Part shown: one piece after another, positions 1 to 6,567 of the stretch
How the letters are laid out: each line of letters starts with the position of its first letter
Numbering within the stretch: the stretch's first letter is position 1
DNA from: JARLFX01 sp036404255
GTDB lineage: Bacteria; Acidobacteriota; Terriglobia; Terriglobales; Acidobacteriaceae
DNA length: 13,404 nucleotides
Direction of reading: 5' to 3'
NCBI GenBank assembly: GCA_036404255.1
Contig: DASWOP010000257.1
Coordinates: 1-13,404, forward strand
Notes under the pieces: generated by a model
What the model saw: only the letters and a program-made list of their open reading frames with translations
Database searches by the model: none
Told to the model about the DNA's origin: nothing
Translations under genes and position numbers: made by a program

Positions 1-58
1 AATGACAGAGTATGTAAAGTGAGCTTCTGAGACTGACCACTAAGCACCGAAAACTGAG
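1..58. other. short upstream spacer with CTGA-like repeats
   Basis: No gene end can be assigned here; all three forward frames close quickly. From about 25 onward the bases are a loose series of CTGA, CTAA and CGAA units spaced by 2-4 bases, ending at the start codon of the next gene. No strong ribosome binding site is seen; the only purine-rich piece is CTGAG directly before the ATG. The promoter, if any, lies outside the window. Confidence 0.4.
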
Positions 59-1444
59 ATGAACGAGATTACGAGTACGGAGCGGGATGCGGCGGAGTTG
101 GTGCAACGGGTCTGTGCGGGTGATGTGCGCGCGCTGGCCCGCGCTGTGTCTGCCGTGGAAGAAGGCGGCGATGCGGCAATGGCGGTGCTGAGCGCGTGCC
201 ACACTGCGAATGCGGAACGGAAGGCGCTGCGCATTGGGTTTACGGGGCCGCCGGGAGCGGGCAAGAGCACGTTGGTGGACCGCTATGCGCGGTTGCTGCG
301 GGCGCAGGGCGAGACGGTCGGCGTAGTGGCGGTAGATCCGACGAGCCCATTCCATGGGGGCGCGATTCTGGGTGACCGCATTCGCATGCAGCGAGAGCAG
401 GATGACGCTGGACTCTACATCCGCAGTGTGGCGACGCGCGGAACACTTGGCGGGTTGGCGGCGGCAACGGCGGATATCTGCACGGTGATCGAGGCGAGCG
501 GGAAGAGCCGCATCCTGATTGAGACGGTGGGCGTGGGCCAGGACGAGGTGGAGATCGCACGGCTGGCCGATGTGACCGTGGTGGTACTGGTTCCGGGCAT
601 GGGCGACGATGTGCAGAGCATCAAGGCCGGGCTGATGGAGATCGCCGACATCTTTGTAATCAACAAGTGCGACCGCGAAGGCGCGGAACGGGTGGAGAGC
701 GATATCCGTGCGATGCAGTCGCTGGCCGAGGCAGAGGGATGGACACCGCCGATCGTGCGGACGATGGCGACGGCAAGCGCAGGCATTGCGGCGCTGGAGA
801 CTGCGGTGCAGAACTATCTGGAGCATGGTGCGGATGGCTTGCAGGAGAGGCGGCAGAGCGCCTGGGGCGGGCGTCTGCTGATGATGGCGCAACGCGAGAT
901 TCTGCGGCGGGCGGAGACACGCGGTGTGAACGCCGCTGCGATGGAAGCGCACGCAGCGGAGGTGGCTGCGGGAGCGAATCCGTATGAGCTGGTGCAGGAG
1001 ATTGTGCGCGGCGTGCTGAATGGCGCGGAGATGAGGCTCGATCATTTGAAACTCGACCACCTGGGCGTGGCGGTGAAGAGCATTGCCGAGGCGCGGCGGT
1101 TCTACGAGACACTGGGGCTGCGGGTGGAGCACGAAGAGATTGTGGAGCATGAGCAGGTAAAGACAGCCATGCTTCCGCTGGGAGAGACACGGGTTGAGCT
1201 GCTGGAGCCGACGGCGGCTGAGTCGGTGATTGGACGATTTCTAACGAGGCGCGGCGAGGGATTGCACCATATTGCCGTGCATGTGACGGATGTGGATGCG
1301 ACGATGCAGAGGATGCTGGCGGCGGGTGCGAGGCTGGTGAATGCCGAGGTGCGCAGCGGTGCGGGCGGGCACCGATATTTTTTTGTGCATCCGGCTAGTA
1401 CTGGCGGGGTGCTGCTGGAGATTGTTGGAGAGAAGACGGTATGA
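59..1444 (+). CDS. MeaB/ArgK-type GTPase fused to methylmalonyl-CoA epimerase
   Basis: Two enzymes of the propionyl-CoA/methylmalonyl-CoA route appear joined in one 461-residue cytoplasmic protein. Residues about 1-328 are a MeaB (ArgK) G-protein chaperone, which in known cases protects and reloads the B12 cofactor of methylmalonyl-CoA mutase. Seen: the P-loop GPPGAGKS at 63-70, VDPTSP at 92-97, the ETVGVGQ switch at 155-161 and the guanine motif NKCD at 202-205. Residues about 330-461 are a vicinal-oxygen-chelate epimerase domain that interconverts the methylmalonyl-CoA stereoisomers: DHLGVAV (333-339, metal His334), GLHHIAVHV (401-409) and the terminal HP...GGVLLEIV with Glu454. At the usual Gln/His metal-ligand position I align Glu365, with Gln366 next to it, so that ligand may differ. 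Stand-alone MeaB is about 330 residues and epimerase about 135, so both domains look complete. The stop overlaps the next start (ATGA). The mutase itself is not in the window. Confidence 0.9.
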   Translation: MNEITSTERDAAELVQRVCAGDVRALARAVSAVEEGGDAAMAVLSACHTANAERKALRIGFTGPPGAGKSTLVDRYARLLRAQGETVGVVAVDPTSPFHGGAILGDRIRMQREQDDAGLYIRSVATRGTLGGLAAATADICTVIEASGKSRILIETVGVGQDEVEIARLADVTVVVLVPGMGDDVQSIKAGLMEIADIFVINKCDREGAERVESDIRAMQSLAEAEGWTPPIVRTMATASAGIAALETAVQNYLEHGADGLQERRQSAWGGRLLMMAQREILRRAETRGVNAAAMEAHAAEVAAGANPYELVQEIVRGVLNGAEMRLDHLKLDHLGVAVKSIAEARRFYETLGLRVEHEEIVEHEQVKTAMLPLGETRVELLEPTAAESVIGRFLTRRGEGLHHIAVHVTDVDATMQRMLAAGARLVNAEVRSGAGGHRYFFVHPASTGGVLLEIVGEKTV

Positions 1445-2160
1445 AGATGCTTTTGCTGGACCTGTGCGGTGCCGGCGGGACGCTTGCGCTGGCAGATAGT
1501 GCGCGCGAGCCGGCGGTATTTGCGCAGAGCACGTTGGCTCCGCGCAGCGCGGCGGCAACGCTGCTGCCGGCGGTATGTAAGCTGTTGGAGGATGCCGCGC
1601 TGAGCGTGAGTGGGCTGGATGCTATCGCCGTGGTGAATGGGCCGGGGTCGTTTACCGGTGTGCGCATTGGCGTAAGCGCGGCGAAGGGTTTGAGCGAGGG
1701 CGCAGGCGTGCGGGTGATTGCGATCTCGCGGCTGGCGGTGCTGGTGTCACTGTGCCCGGAGGTTCCTGCGAGCGGAAGAGTGTATGCCGTGCTGGATGCG
1801 GGGCGCGGGGAGTTCTACGTGAGAACCAGCGAGTCAGCGAGTCAGCAAGTCAGCGAGTCGGCGAAAGACGGCGGTGAGGCGATGTTGACGCGGGAGGAGT
1901 TTTTGGTGGTGCTGGCGGAGGCGCCGGGTACTGTCTGCGTGTGTGAGGCCCGTGTGGCGGAGGCTCTGGTGGAGTTTGCCCCGGTGGTGGTGGAGGAGCC
2001 GGTGGCGACGGATGCGTTTGCACTGGCGGAGGCTGCATTCGCGGCAGGGGATTTTGCGGATGTGGCGGCGCTGGATGCGAACTATCTGCGGCGCGCGGAT
2101 GCGGAGATGCTGGAGAAGCAGCGGGCTGCGATGGCGGCTCGGCGGACGGAGACACGGTGA
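1441..2160 (+). CDS. tsaB: tRNA threonylcarbamoyladenosine biosynthesis protein TsaB
   Basis: TsaB (YeaZ) is the inactive ASKHA-fold partner that assembles with TsaD and TsaE to make N6-threonylcarbamoyladenosine at position 37 of ANN-decoding tRNAs. The diagnostic stretch NGPGSFTGVRIGVSAAKG lies at residues 66-83, and the start MLLLDLCG fits the first strand of the fold. The 239-residue length is normal. It overlaps the previous stop by 4 bases (ATGA), so translational coupling is likely, and it overlaps rimI in the same way, a pairing common in bacteria. The odd part is residues about 129-141 (SESASQQVSESAK), right after the GRGEFYVR strand. They are encoded by an 8-base tandem repeat and look like a low-complexity insertion in a surface loop. 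tsaD and tsaE are not in the window. Confidence 0.93.
   Translation: MKMLLLDLCGAGGTLALADSAREPAVFAQSTLAPRSAAATLLPAVCKLLEDAALSVSGLDAIAVVNGPGSFTGVRIGVSAAKGLSEGAGVRVIAISRLAVLVSLCPEVPASGRVYAVLDAGRGEFYVRTSESASQQVSESAKDGGEAMLTREEFLVVLAEAPGTVCVCEARVAEALVEFAPVVVEEPVATDAFALAEAAFAAGDFADVAALDANYLRRADAEMLEKQRAAMAARRTETR
1828..1859 (+). repeat. 8-bp tandem repeat AGCGAGTC x4 inside tsaB
   Basis: Four head-to-tail copies of AGCGAGTC occupy 1828-1835, 1836-1843, 1844-1851 and 1852-1859; the third has one change (AGCAAGTC). The unit length is not a multiple of three, so gain or loss of one copy would shift the tsaB frame. At present it encodes part of a Ser/Glu-rich loop. Confidence 0.9.
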
Positions 2161-2687
2161 TCCGGCTGGCAGGCCTGGCGGATGTGGACGCGATCATCGC
2201 GCTCGAGCATACCGCGCGGGAAGCGGCGCACTGGAGCCTGGCGGAGTACGCACTGATTCTGCGGGGGCCGGAAGAAGGGGCGGCGCTGCGGCGGTGGAGC
2301 TATGTCTTTGAGAGTGAGGCGGGAAGCTCCCAAGATGGCAGTTTGTTGGGTTTTATCGTTGTGAAGCTGTTGCGGGTGGGCGGCGAGGCGCAGGCGGAGA
2401 TCGAGAATCTGGCGGTTGCCGCTACCGCCCGGCGGCGGGGAGTTGGCTCCGCGTTGTGCCGGGCGGCTTTGCAGAGATTGCAGGAAGAGGGCGCTGAGAC
2501 GGTGGAGCTGGAGGTGCGGGCCGGAAATTCGGGTGCGGTGGAGCTGTATTCCAGACTGGGATTTGAGACGGCAGGCATCCGCCCGGATTACTATTCGAAT
2601 CCAAAGGAAGATGCCCGTCTGTTCCGCGTTCATCTGCCTGTGCCAAACGGTGAGAGTGCAGGACTTATAATGAGGATCGATGGTTAA
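2157..2687 (+). CDS. rimI: ribosomal protein alanine N-acetyltransferase RimI (GNAT family)
   Basis: RimI transfers an acetyl group from acetyl-CoA to the N-terminal alanine of ribosomal protein S18. Seen in this 176-residue protein: strand ENLAVAA (83-89), the acetyl-CoA pyrophosphate loop RRRGVGSAL (92-100), LEVRAGNSGAVELYSRLGF (118-136), and the RimI-type tail RPDYYSNPKEDA (142-153). The start is GTG at 2157, whose last bases overlap the TGA of tsaB; the reading cannot start upstream without entering tsaB. The C-terminal 10-15 residues run past the usual domain end and overlap the psd start by 8 bases. The tsaB-rimI pairing supports the RimI call over a generic GNAT. The protein substrate is inferred from the family, not shown here. 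Confidence 0.88.
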   Translation: MIRLAGLADVDAIIALEHTAREAAHWSLAEYALILRGPEEGAALRRWSYVFESEAGSSQDGSLLGFIVVKLLRVGGEAQAEIENLAVAATARRRGVGSALCRAALQRLQEEGAETVELEVRAGNSGAVELYSRLGFETAGIRPDYYSNPKEDARLFRVHLPVPNGESAGLIMRIDG

Positions 2688-3294
2688 AGACGGTTATTAT
2701 TATGGGTTGGGACTTCTTGTGACGGCGGGAGTCGCCTGGTACCTGATGCATTCGCGTGGCATGACGGGCATTATTGTCCTGCTGGCGCTGTTTTTCCTGT
2801 GGTTCTTCCGCGACCCGAATCGCACGATACCTACTGAGGCCAATCTTGCGGTCTCGCCGGCAGACGGCAAGGTGACGGAGTGCGAGTGGATCCAGACGGA
2901 GCAGGGTGGGCGGCTGCGAATCAGCATCTTTCTGAGCGTCTTTGACGTGCATGTGAACCGGACGCCTATTGCAGGCACGGTGACCGGTGTTGAGTATCGC
3001 AAGGGCGGGTTTATGAATGCGATGAACCCGGAGTGCGTGATGTTCAACGAGCAGACGCTGGTGGTGGTGAACGATGGCCGCGTTGAGGTTGCATTCAAGC
3101 TCATCGCGGGTTTGCTGGCGCGACGCATCGTATGTAACGTGCAGCCCGGGGATATTCTGCAGCGTGGCCAGCGGATTGGACTGATCAAGTTCGGTTCGCG
3201 GGTGGATGTGCTTTTGCCCGGAGATGCTCAATTGATGGTTCGCAAGGGGTCTCGGGTGAAGGGCGGAAGCAGTGTGTTGGCGAGACTGGTTTAG
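2680..3294 (+). CDS. psd: phosphatidylserine decarboxylase (short, PSD-B/archaetidylserine type)
   Basis: This pyruvoyl enzyme decarboxylates phosphatidylserine to phosphatidylethanolamine at the inner membrane. The 204-residue length fits the short class found next to pssA. Residues about 8-43 carry two hydrophobic segments, followed by the family signature FFRDPNR (42-48). SPADG (59-63) and FDVHVNR (88-94) carry the conserved Asp and His. The self-cleavage site is Gly172-Ser173 in KFGSRVDVLLP: cutting there leaves a large beta chain and a short alpha chain (from Ser173) with the N-terminal pyruvoyl. The ATG overlaps the rimI end by 8 bases, and GAGGA at 2672-2676 lies only 3 bases before it, so translation probably depends partly on coupling. 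The pssA gene follows after 57 bases. Confidence 0.93.
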   Translation: MVKDGYYYGLGLLVTAGVAWYLMHSRGMTGIIVLLALFFLWFFRDPNRTIPTEANLAVSPADGKVTECEWIQTEQGGRLRISIFLSVFDVHVNRTPIAGTVTGVEYRKGGFMNAMNPECVMFNEQTLVVVNDGRVEVAFKLIAGLLARRIVCNVQPGDILQRGQRIGLIKFGSRVDVLLPGDAQLMVRKGSRVKGGSSVLARLV

Positions 3295-3351
3295 CCCGCT
3301 GAGGGAAAGCAGCAGAAGGTAAGCGGAACACTTCCCAGAGGGGAACTGTGG

Positions 3352-4194
3352 ATGGCCATGTACGAGGCAGAGGAAGAGATGCAGCAGACACGAGGACGAC
3401 GCCGGCGCGGCATGTTCATTCTGCCGTCGGTCTTTACCTCCATCAATATCGCGTTTGGCTACTATGCCATCACCCAGAGTCTGCAGGGATCGCTCGCCGA
3501 CCCATCGCACTTCGATCATGCAGCACTGGCTATCGGGCTGGCGATTCCATTTGATGCGATCGACGGACGCATTGCGCGTATGACGAAGACCACAAGCGAT
3601 TTTGGCCGAGAGCTGGATTCGCTGGCGGACGTGATTACGTTTGGCGTGGCACCGAGCATTCTGGCGTGGTCGTGGGGCTTCCGCACACTGCACCTTCTGC
3701 CGGATAGCAGCGCGTATCAGAAGCTGGTGGCGCTGGGAGTATTTGTCAGCTTCATGTTCCTGATCTGCGGGGCGTGCCGTCTGGCGCGGTTTAATATCAG
3801 CGCGAACCCGGCGCCGTTGAATCCGGGACGTCCGGACCGCAAATATTTTGTGGGAATGCCTATACCGGGAGCGGCGGGTGTGATTGCCGCGGTGGTGCAT
3901 TTCTTTGAGGGCAGTCCGATCTACCAGTGGTGGTGGGCGCTGGTGTGGATGATCTTTGTGGGTTCGGTCGGGTTGCTGATGGTGAGCCGCTGGCGGTTCT
4001 GGAGCGGCAAGGAGATCAACATGGGGCATCGCCATCCGTTTCAGGCGTTTGTGCTGGTCGCTGTGATCATTGCGTTGATCGTGCTGTATTCGCAGTGGTC
4101 TCTGATCCTGATCTCGCTGGGCTACCTTACTTCCGGGCTGCTGGCCAGGGCGGGATATGGCTGGCAGCGTTCGCGGGCAAGGCGTGCTGTGTAA
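3352..4194 (+). CDS. pssA: CDP-diacylglycerol-serine O-phosphatidyltransferase
   Basis: PssA joins serine to CDP-diacylglycerol to give phosphatidylserine, the substrate of the preceding psd product. The complete CDP-alcohol phosphatidyltransferase motif DG-x2-AR-x8-G-x3-D-x3-D is present: Asp71, Gly72, Ala75, Arg76, Gly85, Asp89 and Asp93. The protein is 280 residues with several hydrophobic helices (about 25-45, 57-70, 96-112, 125-142, 170-184, 193-211 and 232-262), as expected for an integral membrane enzyme. A good ribosome binding site GAGGGGA (3338-3344) lies 7 bases before the chosen ATG; a second in-frame ATG at 3358 is possible but worse spaced. The basic tail (WQRSRARRAV) probably sits on the cytoplasmic face. 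The substrate could in principle be another alcohol, but the psd neighbour makes serine by far the most likely. Confidence 0.93.
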   Translation: MAMYEAEEEMQQTRGRRRRGMFILPSVFTSINIAFGYYAITQSLQGSLADPSHFDHAALAIGLAIPFDAIDGRIARMTKTTSDFGRELDSLADVITFGVAPSILAWSWGFRTLHLLPDSSAYQKLVALGVFVSFMFLICGACRLARFNISANPAPLNPGRPDRKYFVGMPIPGAAGVIAAVVHFFEGSPIYQWWWALVWMIFVGSVGLLMVSRWRFWSGKEINMGHRHPFQAFVLVAVIIALIVLYSQWSLILISLGYLTSGLLARAGYGWQRSRARRAV

Positions 4195-4257
4195 GCAGCG
4201 GTGACGGACGCAGTAAGCTGACACTCCCCGGAAATATAACTAGAGAAGAGACTCCGC

Positions 4258-5322
4258 ATGACCAAAATGATGAAGGTAGCAATTGTAGGAGCCTCCACTC
4301 TGGCGGGCAAAGAGTTGAGCGAAGTGCTGGGCGAGTCTGCATTCGCAGCTTCGGACTTTGTGTTGCTGGATGATACCGACGACGCGGTGGGCAAGCTGGA
4401 GAGCGTTGCGGACGACGTGACATTCGTGCGCAAGCTGGAGGCCGATTCGTTTGAGGGCGCGGACTTTGTGTTCTTTACGGGCGCGGCGCAGACGACGAAT
4501 GCGCATTGGCGCACGGCGCAGCAGATGGGCGCTGCGGTGGTGGACATGACCTTTGCACTGGAGACTACACCGGGTGTTCCGGTGCGCGCGCCATGGGTGA
4601 CGGAGCTGCTGCCCGATGGCGGCGACGCGGCATCGCAACCGGATTTGCAGACGCCAGCCGTGGTGGCGGCGCATCCGGCGGCTGTATTGCTGGCTACAGC
4701 GTTGGCGCAACTACAGAAGCGGCACAGGGTGAAGAGTGTTTCGGCCACCGTGCTGGAGCCTGCATCGCAGTATGGACGGGAGGCGATGGATGAGCTGCAT
4801 CAGCAGACCGTGGCGCTGCTTTCGTTCCAGGCACTGCCGAAAGAGATCTACGACACGCAGACAGCATTCAACCTGACGCCGGAGCTGGGTGCAGAATCGA
4901 AGCTGCGGCTGGCGGAGACGGAGCGGCGCATTCGCAGGCACTTTGCGGTGCTGGCAGGCAATACGCTGCCGGCTCCAGCGCTGCAACTGGCGCATGCGGC
5001 TTCGTTTCACGGGACGATTGCGTCTGTGCTGGTGGAGCTGGAGGCGCCAGCGAGCGAAGAGGAGATGGCGGCGGCGCTCGACAGCGAACACATTGACGTG
5101 CTGCTGGACGAGACAGAGCCGCCGACAAATCTGAGCGTAGCGGGGCAGGCGAATATTCAGGTACGAGTGCGGCCTGAGCCTCCTGCGGAGACGCCGGGCA
5201 GCGGACGGTCAACGCGGTTCTGGTTGTGGATCGCAGCGGACAACCTGAAGCTGGCGGCGCTGAATGCGATTGCCTGCGGCTCGGAACTGGCGCGGCTGCG
5301 GCCACAGGGTAAGGTGCAGTAA
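4258..5322 (+). CDS. aspartate-semialdehyde dehydrogenase homologue lacking the catalytic cysteine (Usg-like)
   Basis: The 354-residue protein has the overall plan of aspartate-semialdehyde dehydrogenase: a dinucleotide-binding start VAIVGASTLAGKEL (7-20) and a dimerisation/catalytic domain with FNLTPELG (204-211), ETERRIRRHF (220-229) and a C-terminal WIAADNLKLAALNAIA (324-339). Active enzymes have N-x-C-S-T at the catalytic site; here the aligned stretch is AHPAAV (138-143), with no cysteine. The His of the VPV..GH segment may correspond to His251 (SFHGT). E. coli Usg, a homologue of unknown function, also lacks the cysteine as I recall it. The protein is therefore unlikely to reduce aspartyl phosphate and may bind a nucleotide or a partner instead. 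It starts 63 bases after pssA, with a weak purine-rich AGAGAAGAG before the ATG; in-frame ATGs at 4267 and 4270 are alternatives. Confidence 0.8.
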   Translation: MTKMMKVAIVGASTLAGKELSEVLGESAFAASDFVLLDDTDDAVGKLESVADDVTFVRKLEADSFEGADFVFFTGAAQTTNAHWRTAQQMGAAVVDMTFALETTPGVPVRAPWVTELLPDGGDAASQPDLQTPAVVAAHPAAVLLATALAQLQKRHRVKSVSATVLEPASQYGREAMDELHQQTVALLSFQALPKEIYDTQTAFNLTPELGAESKLRLAETERRIRRHFAVLAGNTLPAPALQLAHAASFHGTIASVLVELEAPASEEEMAAALDSEHIDVLLDETEPPTNLSVAGQANIQVRVRPEPPAETPGSGRSTRFWLWIAADNLKLAALNAIACGSELARLRPQGKVQ

Positions 5323-5335
5323 GCTGCACGGCGTG

Positions 5336-5364
5336 TTGACAAGGTAATCAATACGCAGCAGGAT
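5336..5364 (+). promoter_or_regulatory. candidate sigma-70-type promoter for the phoU leader
   Basis: A perfect -35 hexamer TTGACA (5336-5341) is followed, after 17 bases, by CAGGAT (5359-5364), which keeps only the A2, A5 and T6 positions of the -10 consensus. It begins 14 bases after the stop of the dehydrogenase-like gene and would start RNA near 5371, giving a leader of about 275 bases before phoU. The -10 match is modest. TTTAAT at 5617-5622 could be a second, closer -10 but has no convincing -35. Confidence 0.35.
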
Positions 5365-5439
5365 ACGGGCGGAAATTCATGCAGTATTCACATGGTTCCC
5401 CACAGCGTAGTGCGGCAGAATAAAGCCTGCTCTGAACGA

Positions 5440-5514
5440 TTCTTCGCGGCCCGCTTGACGGGATGCTCTGGCCGCACGTGCTGCGAAAGCGGTGCTGCGG
5501 CCAGACGCGGAGAA
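5440..5514 (+). promoter_or_regulatory. candidate structured leader RNA (three-way junction) upstream of phoU
   Basis: By hand folding, 30 base pairs form in 75 bases. The outer stem is 5440-5448 with 5506-5514 (9 pairs, one G-U). A small hairpin is 5450-5453 with 5459-5462 (loop CTTGA). A long arm starts as a perfect 10-base inverted repeat, TCTGGCCGCA (5467-5476) with TGCGGCCAGA (5496-5505). After one bulged C (5477) it continues as 5478-5484 with 5489-5495 and is capped by a GAAA tetraloop (5485-5488). The G-U pairs and the GNRA loop only work on the + strand, the same strand as phoU. No T-run follows, so it is not an ordinary intrinsic terminator. Downstream, 5517-5528 and 5564-5574 could form a second imperfect stem. 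No known riboswitch core was recognised; it could also be an independent small RNA. Confidence 0.5.
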
Positions 5515-5646
5515 CCATTGTTGAGCCACTAGCAAAATATTAATGCGGTACTGCGACGCGCAATGGCTGACAATAAAAGTGCAGGCTGCGAACCTATTGT
5601 GTTCGAACCCGCATCTTTTAATGCATAAGGTAATAAGGAGATATTC

Positions 5647-6330
5647 GTGGCTCGTATCCACTTCCAGCTACAACTGGCGGAACTTAAGGAAAAGCTACTC
5701 GCCATGGCGAAGCTGGCGCAGCGTGCGCTGGAGACCTCAGTGGAGGCATACCTGGAACGCGATGAAGCATTGGCGCGTGAGGTGGATAAGCTGGAGACGG
5801 CGATCAATACCTCGGAGCGCCAGGTCTATGAGATGGCCTATGAACTGCTGGCAAAGGAGCAGCCCATGGCGATCGACCTGCGGTTTATTTTCTCTGTGAT
5901 CAAGATCAATGCCGATCTGGAGCGGGTGGGCGACCAATCTATCAACATCTCTGAACGCGTGGCGATGCTGAAGGAATACCCAAAGCTCGACCTGCCGGAT
6001 GATGGGGACAGAATTCACAAAATGGGAGAGCACGCCGGGCGCATGATCGCGATTTCGATCCAGGCGCTACTGGAGGCGGATGCCCATCTGGCAGAGACGA
6101 TCCTGACGATGGATGACGAGATTGATGCGATGAACATGGATGCGCAGGCGTCCCTGATGAAGGTGATGGAAGACGATCCGAGCACGACCATTCAGGCGCT
6201 GAACGCGGTGATTGTGGCACGCAACCTGGAGCGCGCGGCGGACCATGCGACGAATATCGCTGAAGACGTGATCTTCTGGGTGCGCGGGAGCGATGTGCGC
6301 CACCGGCTGAGCCTGGCGGACGCGGACTGA
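5647..6330 (+). CDS. phoU: phosphate signalling protein PhoU
   Basis: PhoU is a cytoplasmic, metal-binding helical protein that links the Pst phosphate transporter to the PhoR/PhoB two-component system and keeps the regulon off when phosphate is plentiful. At 227 residues it has the normal two three-helix repeats, each with its acidic signature: NADLERVGDQSINI (88-101) and ARNLERAADHATNIAED (191-207). The start is GTG, chosen because a strong AAGGAG (5635-5640) sits 6 bases upstream. It is preceded by a 324-base gap with a promoter candidate and a structured RNA, so it is probably transcribed on its own. No pst or pho sensor gene is in the window, so this is a lone phoU here. No clear Pho box was found in the leader by eye. 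Confidence 0.94.
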   Translation: MARIHFQLQLAELKEKLLAMAKLAQRALETSVEAYLERDEALAREVDKLETAINTSERQVYEMAYELLAKEQPMAIDLRFIFSVIKINADLERVGDQSINISERVAMLKEYPKLDLPDDGDRIHKMGEHAGRMIAISIQALLEADAHLAETILTMDDEIDAMNMDAQASLMKVMEDDPSTTIQALNAVIVARNLERAADHATNIAEDVIFWVRGSDVRHRLSLADAD

Positions 6331-6361
6331 AACTGCATATTCCGAATAACTATGCGCAAGG

Positions 6362-6530
6362 CTAGGTTAGATATTGGCCGTCGCTGACGTGCTCCATGCA
6401 GCCGGCTACTTTGCCGTCCAGTTTTTCTGCAATCGCGATGTGCGTCATGGCCGTTGTTGGAATAACGCGCCTGTGTATCAGTCTGCTGGACCTCTGCTGA
6501 TGGCTGCGAACCGATGCGCTTAATTTCCAT
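6362..6530 (-). pseudogene. remnant of a hydroxynitrile-lyase-like cupin with internal deletion and frame change
   Basis: On the minus strand, an ATG at 6528-6530 opens MEIKRIGSQPSA, which matches the start of the small manganese cupin hydroxynitrile lyases I recall from Granulicella and Acidobacterium. Then 6460-6362, in a different frame, encodes PTTAMTHIAIAEKLDGK...CMEHVSDGQYLT and a TAG, which matches the end of the same family. The intact family is about 130 residues (roughly 390 bases); here only 169 bases remain, so about 225 bases are gone. The missing part holds the beta barrel and all the metal-binding histidines, and the two ends are out of frame. No functional product is expected. 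An AGG lies before the ATG, and the gene would have followed the aldo/keto reductase on the same strand, so the two were probably once one operon. The comparison is from memory. Confidence 0.78.
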
Positions 6531-6567
6531 ATTCGCCTGTCTCTGGAGCGATGAAGCGTTGATAGGA

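Noticed and set aside
2665..4224. Open minus-strand frame of 519 codons
   Set aside because: It lies exactly opposite psd and pssA, which carry unmistakable motifs; its translation is rich in Arg, His, Gln and Pro without any domain, as expected for the shadow of GC-rich genes.
4258..5322. Calling this gene a functional asd
   Set aside because: The catalytic cysteine motif is absent, so the enzyme name would mislead.
5467..5505. Intrinsic terminator of the upstream operon
   Set aside because: The stem is strong but is followed by CGCGGAGAACC, with no T-run, and it is nested in a larger pairing scheme.
5440..5514. Hammerhead ribozyme, suggested by the three-way junction
   Set aside because: The conserved CUGAUGA and junction GAAA cores are not at the junction; the only GAAA is the loop of the long arm.
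5597..5613. tRNA T-loop-like GTTCGAAC before phoU
   Set aside because: The flanking bases do not form a five-pair T stem and no acceptor, D or anticodon arm is present; it is a short palindrome only.
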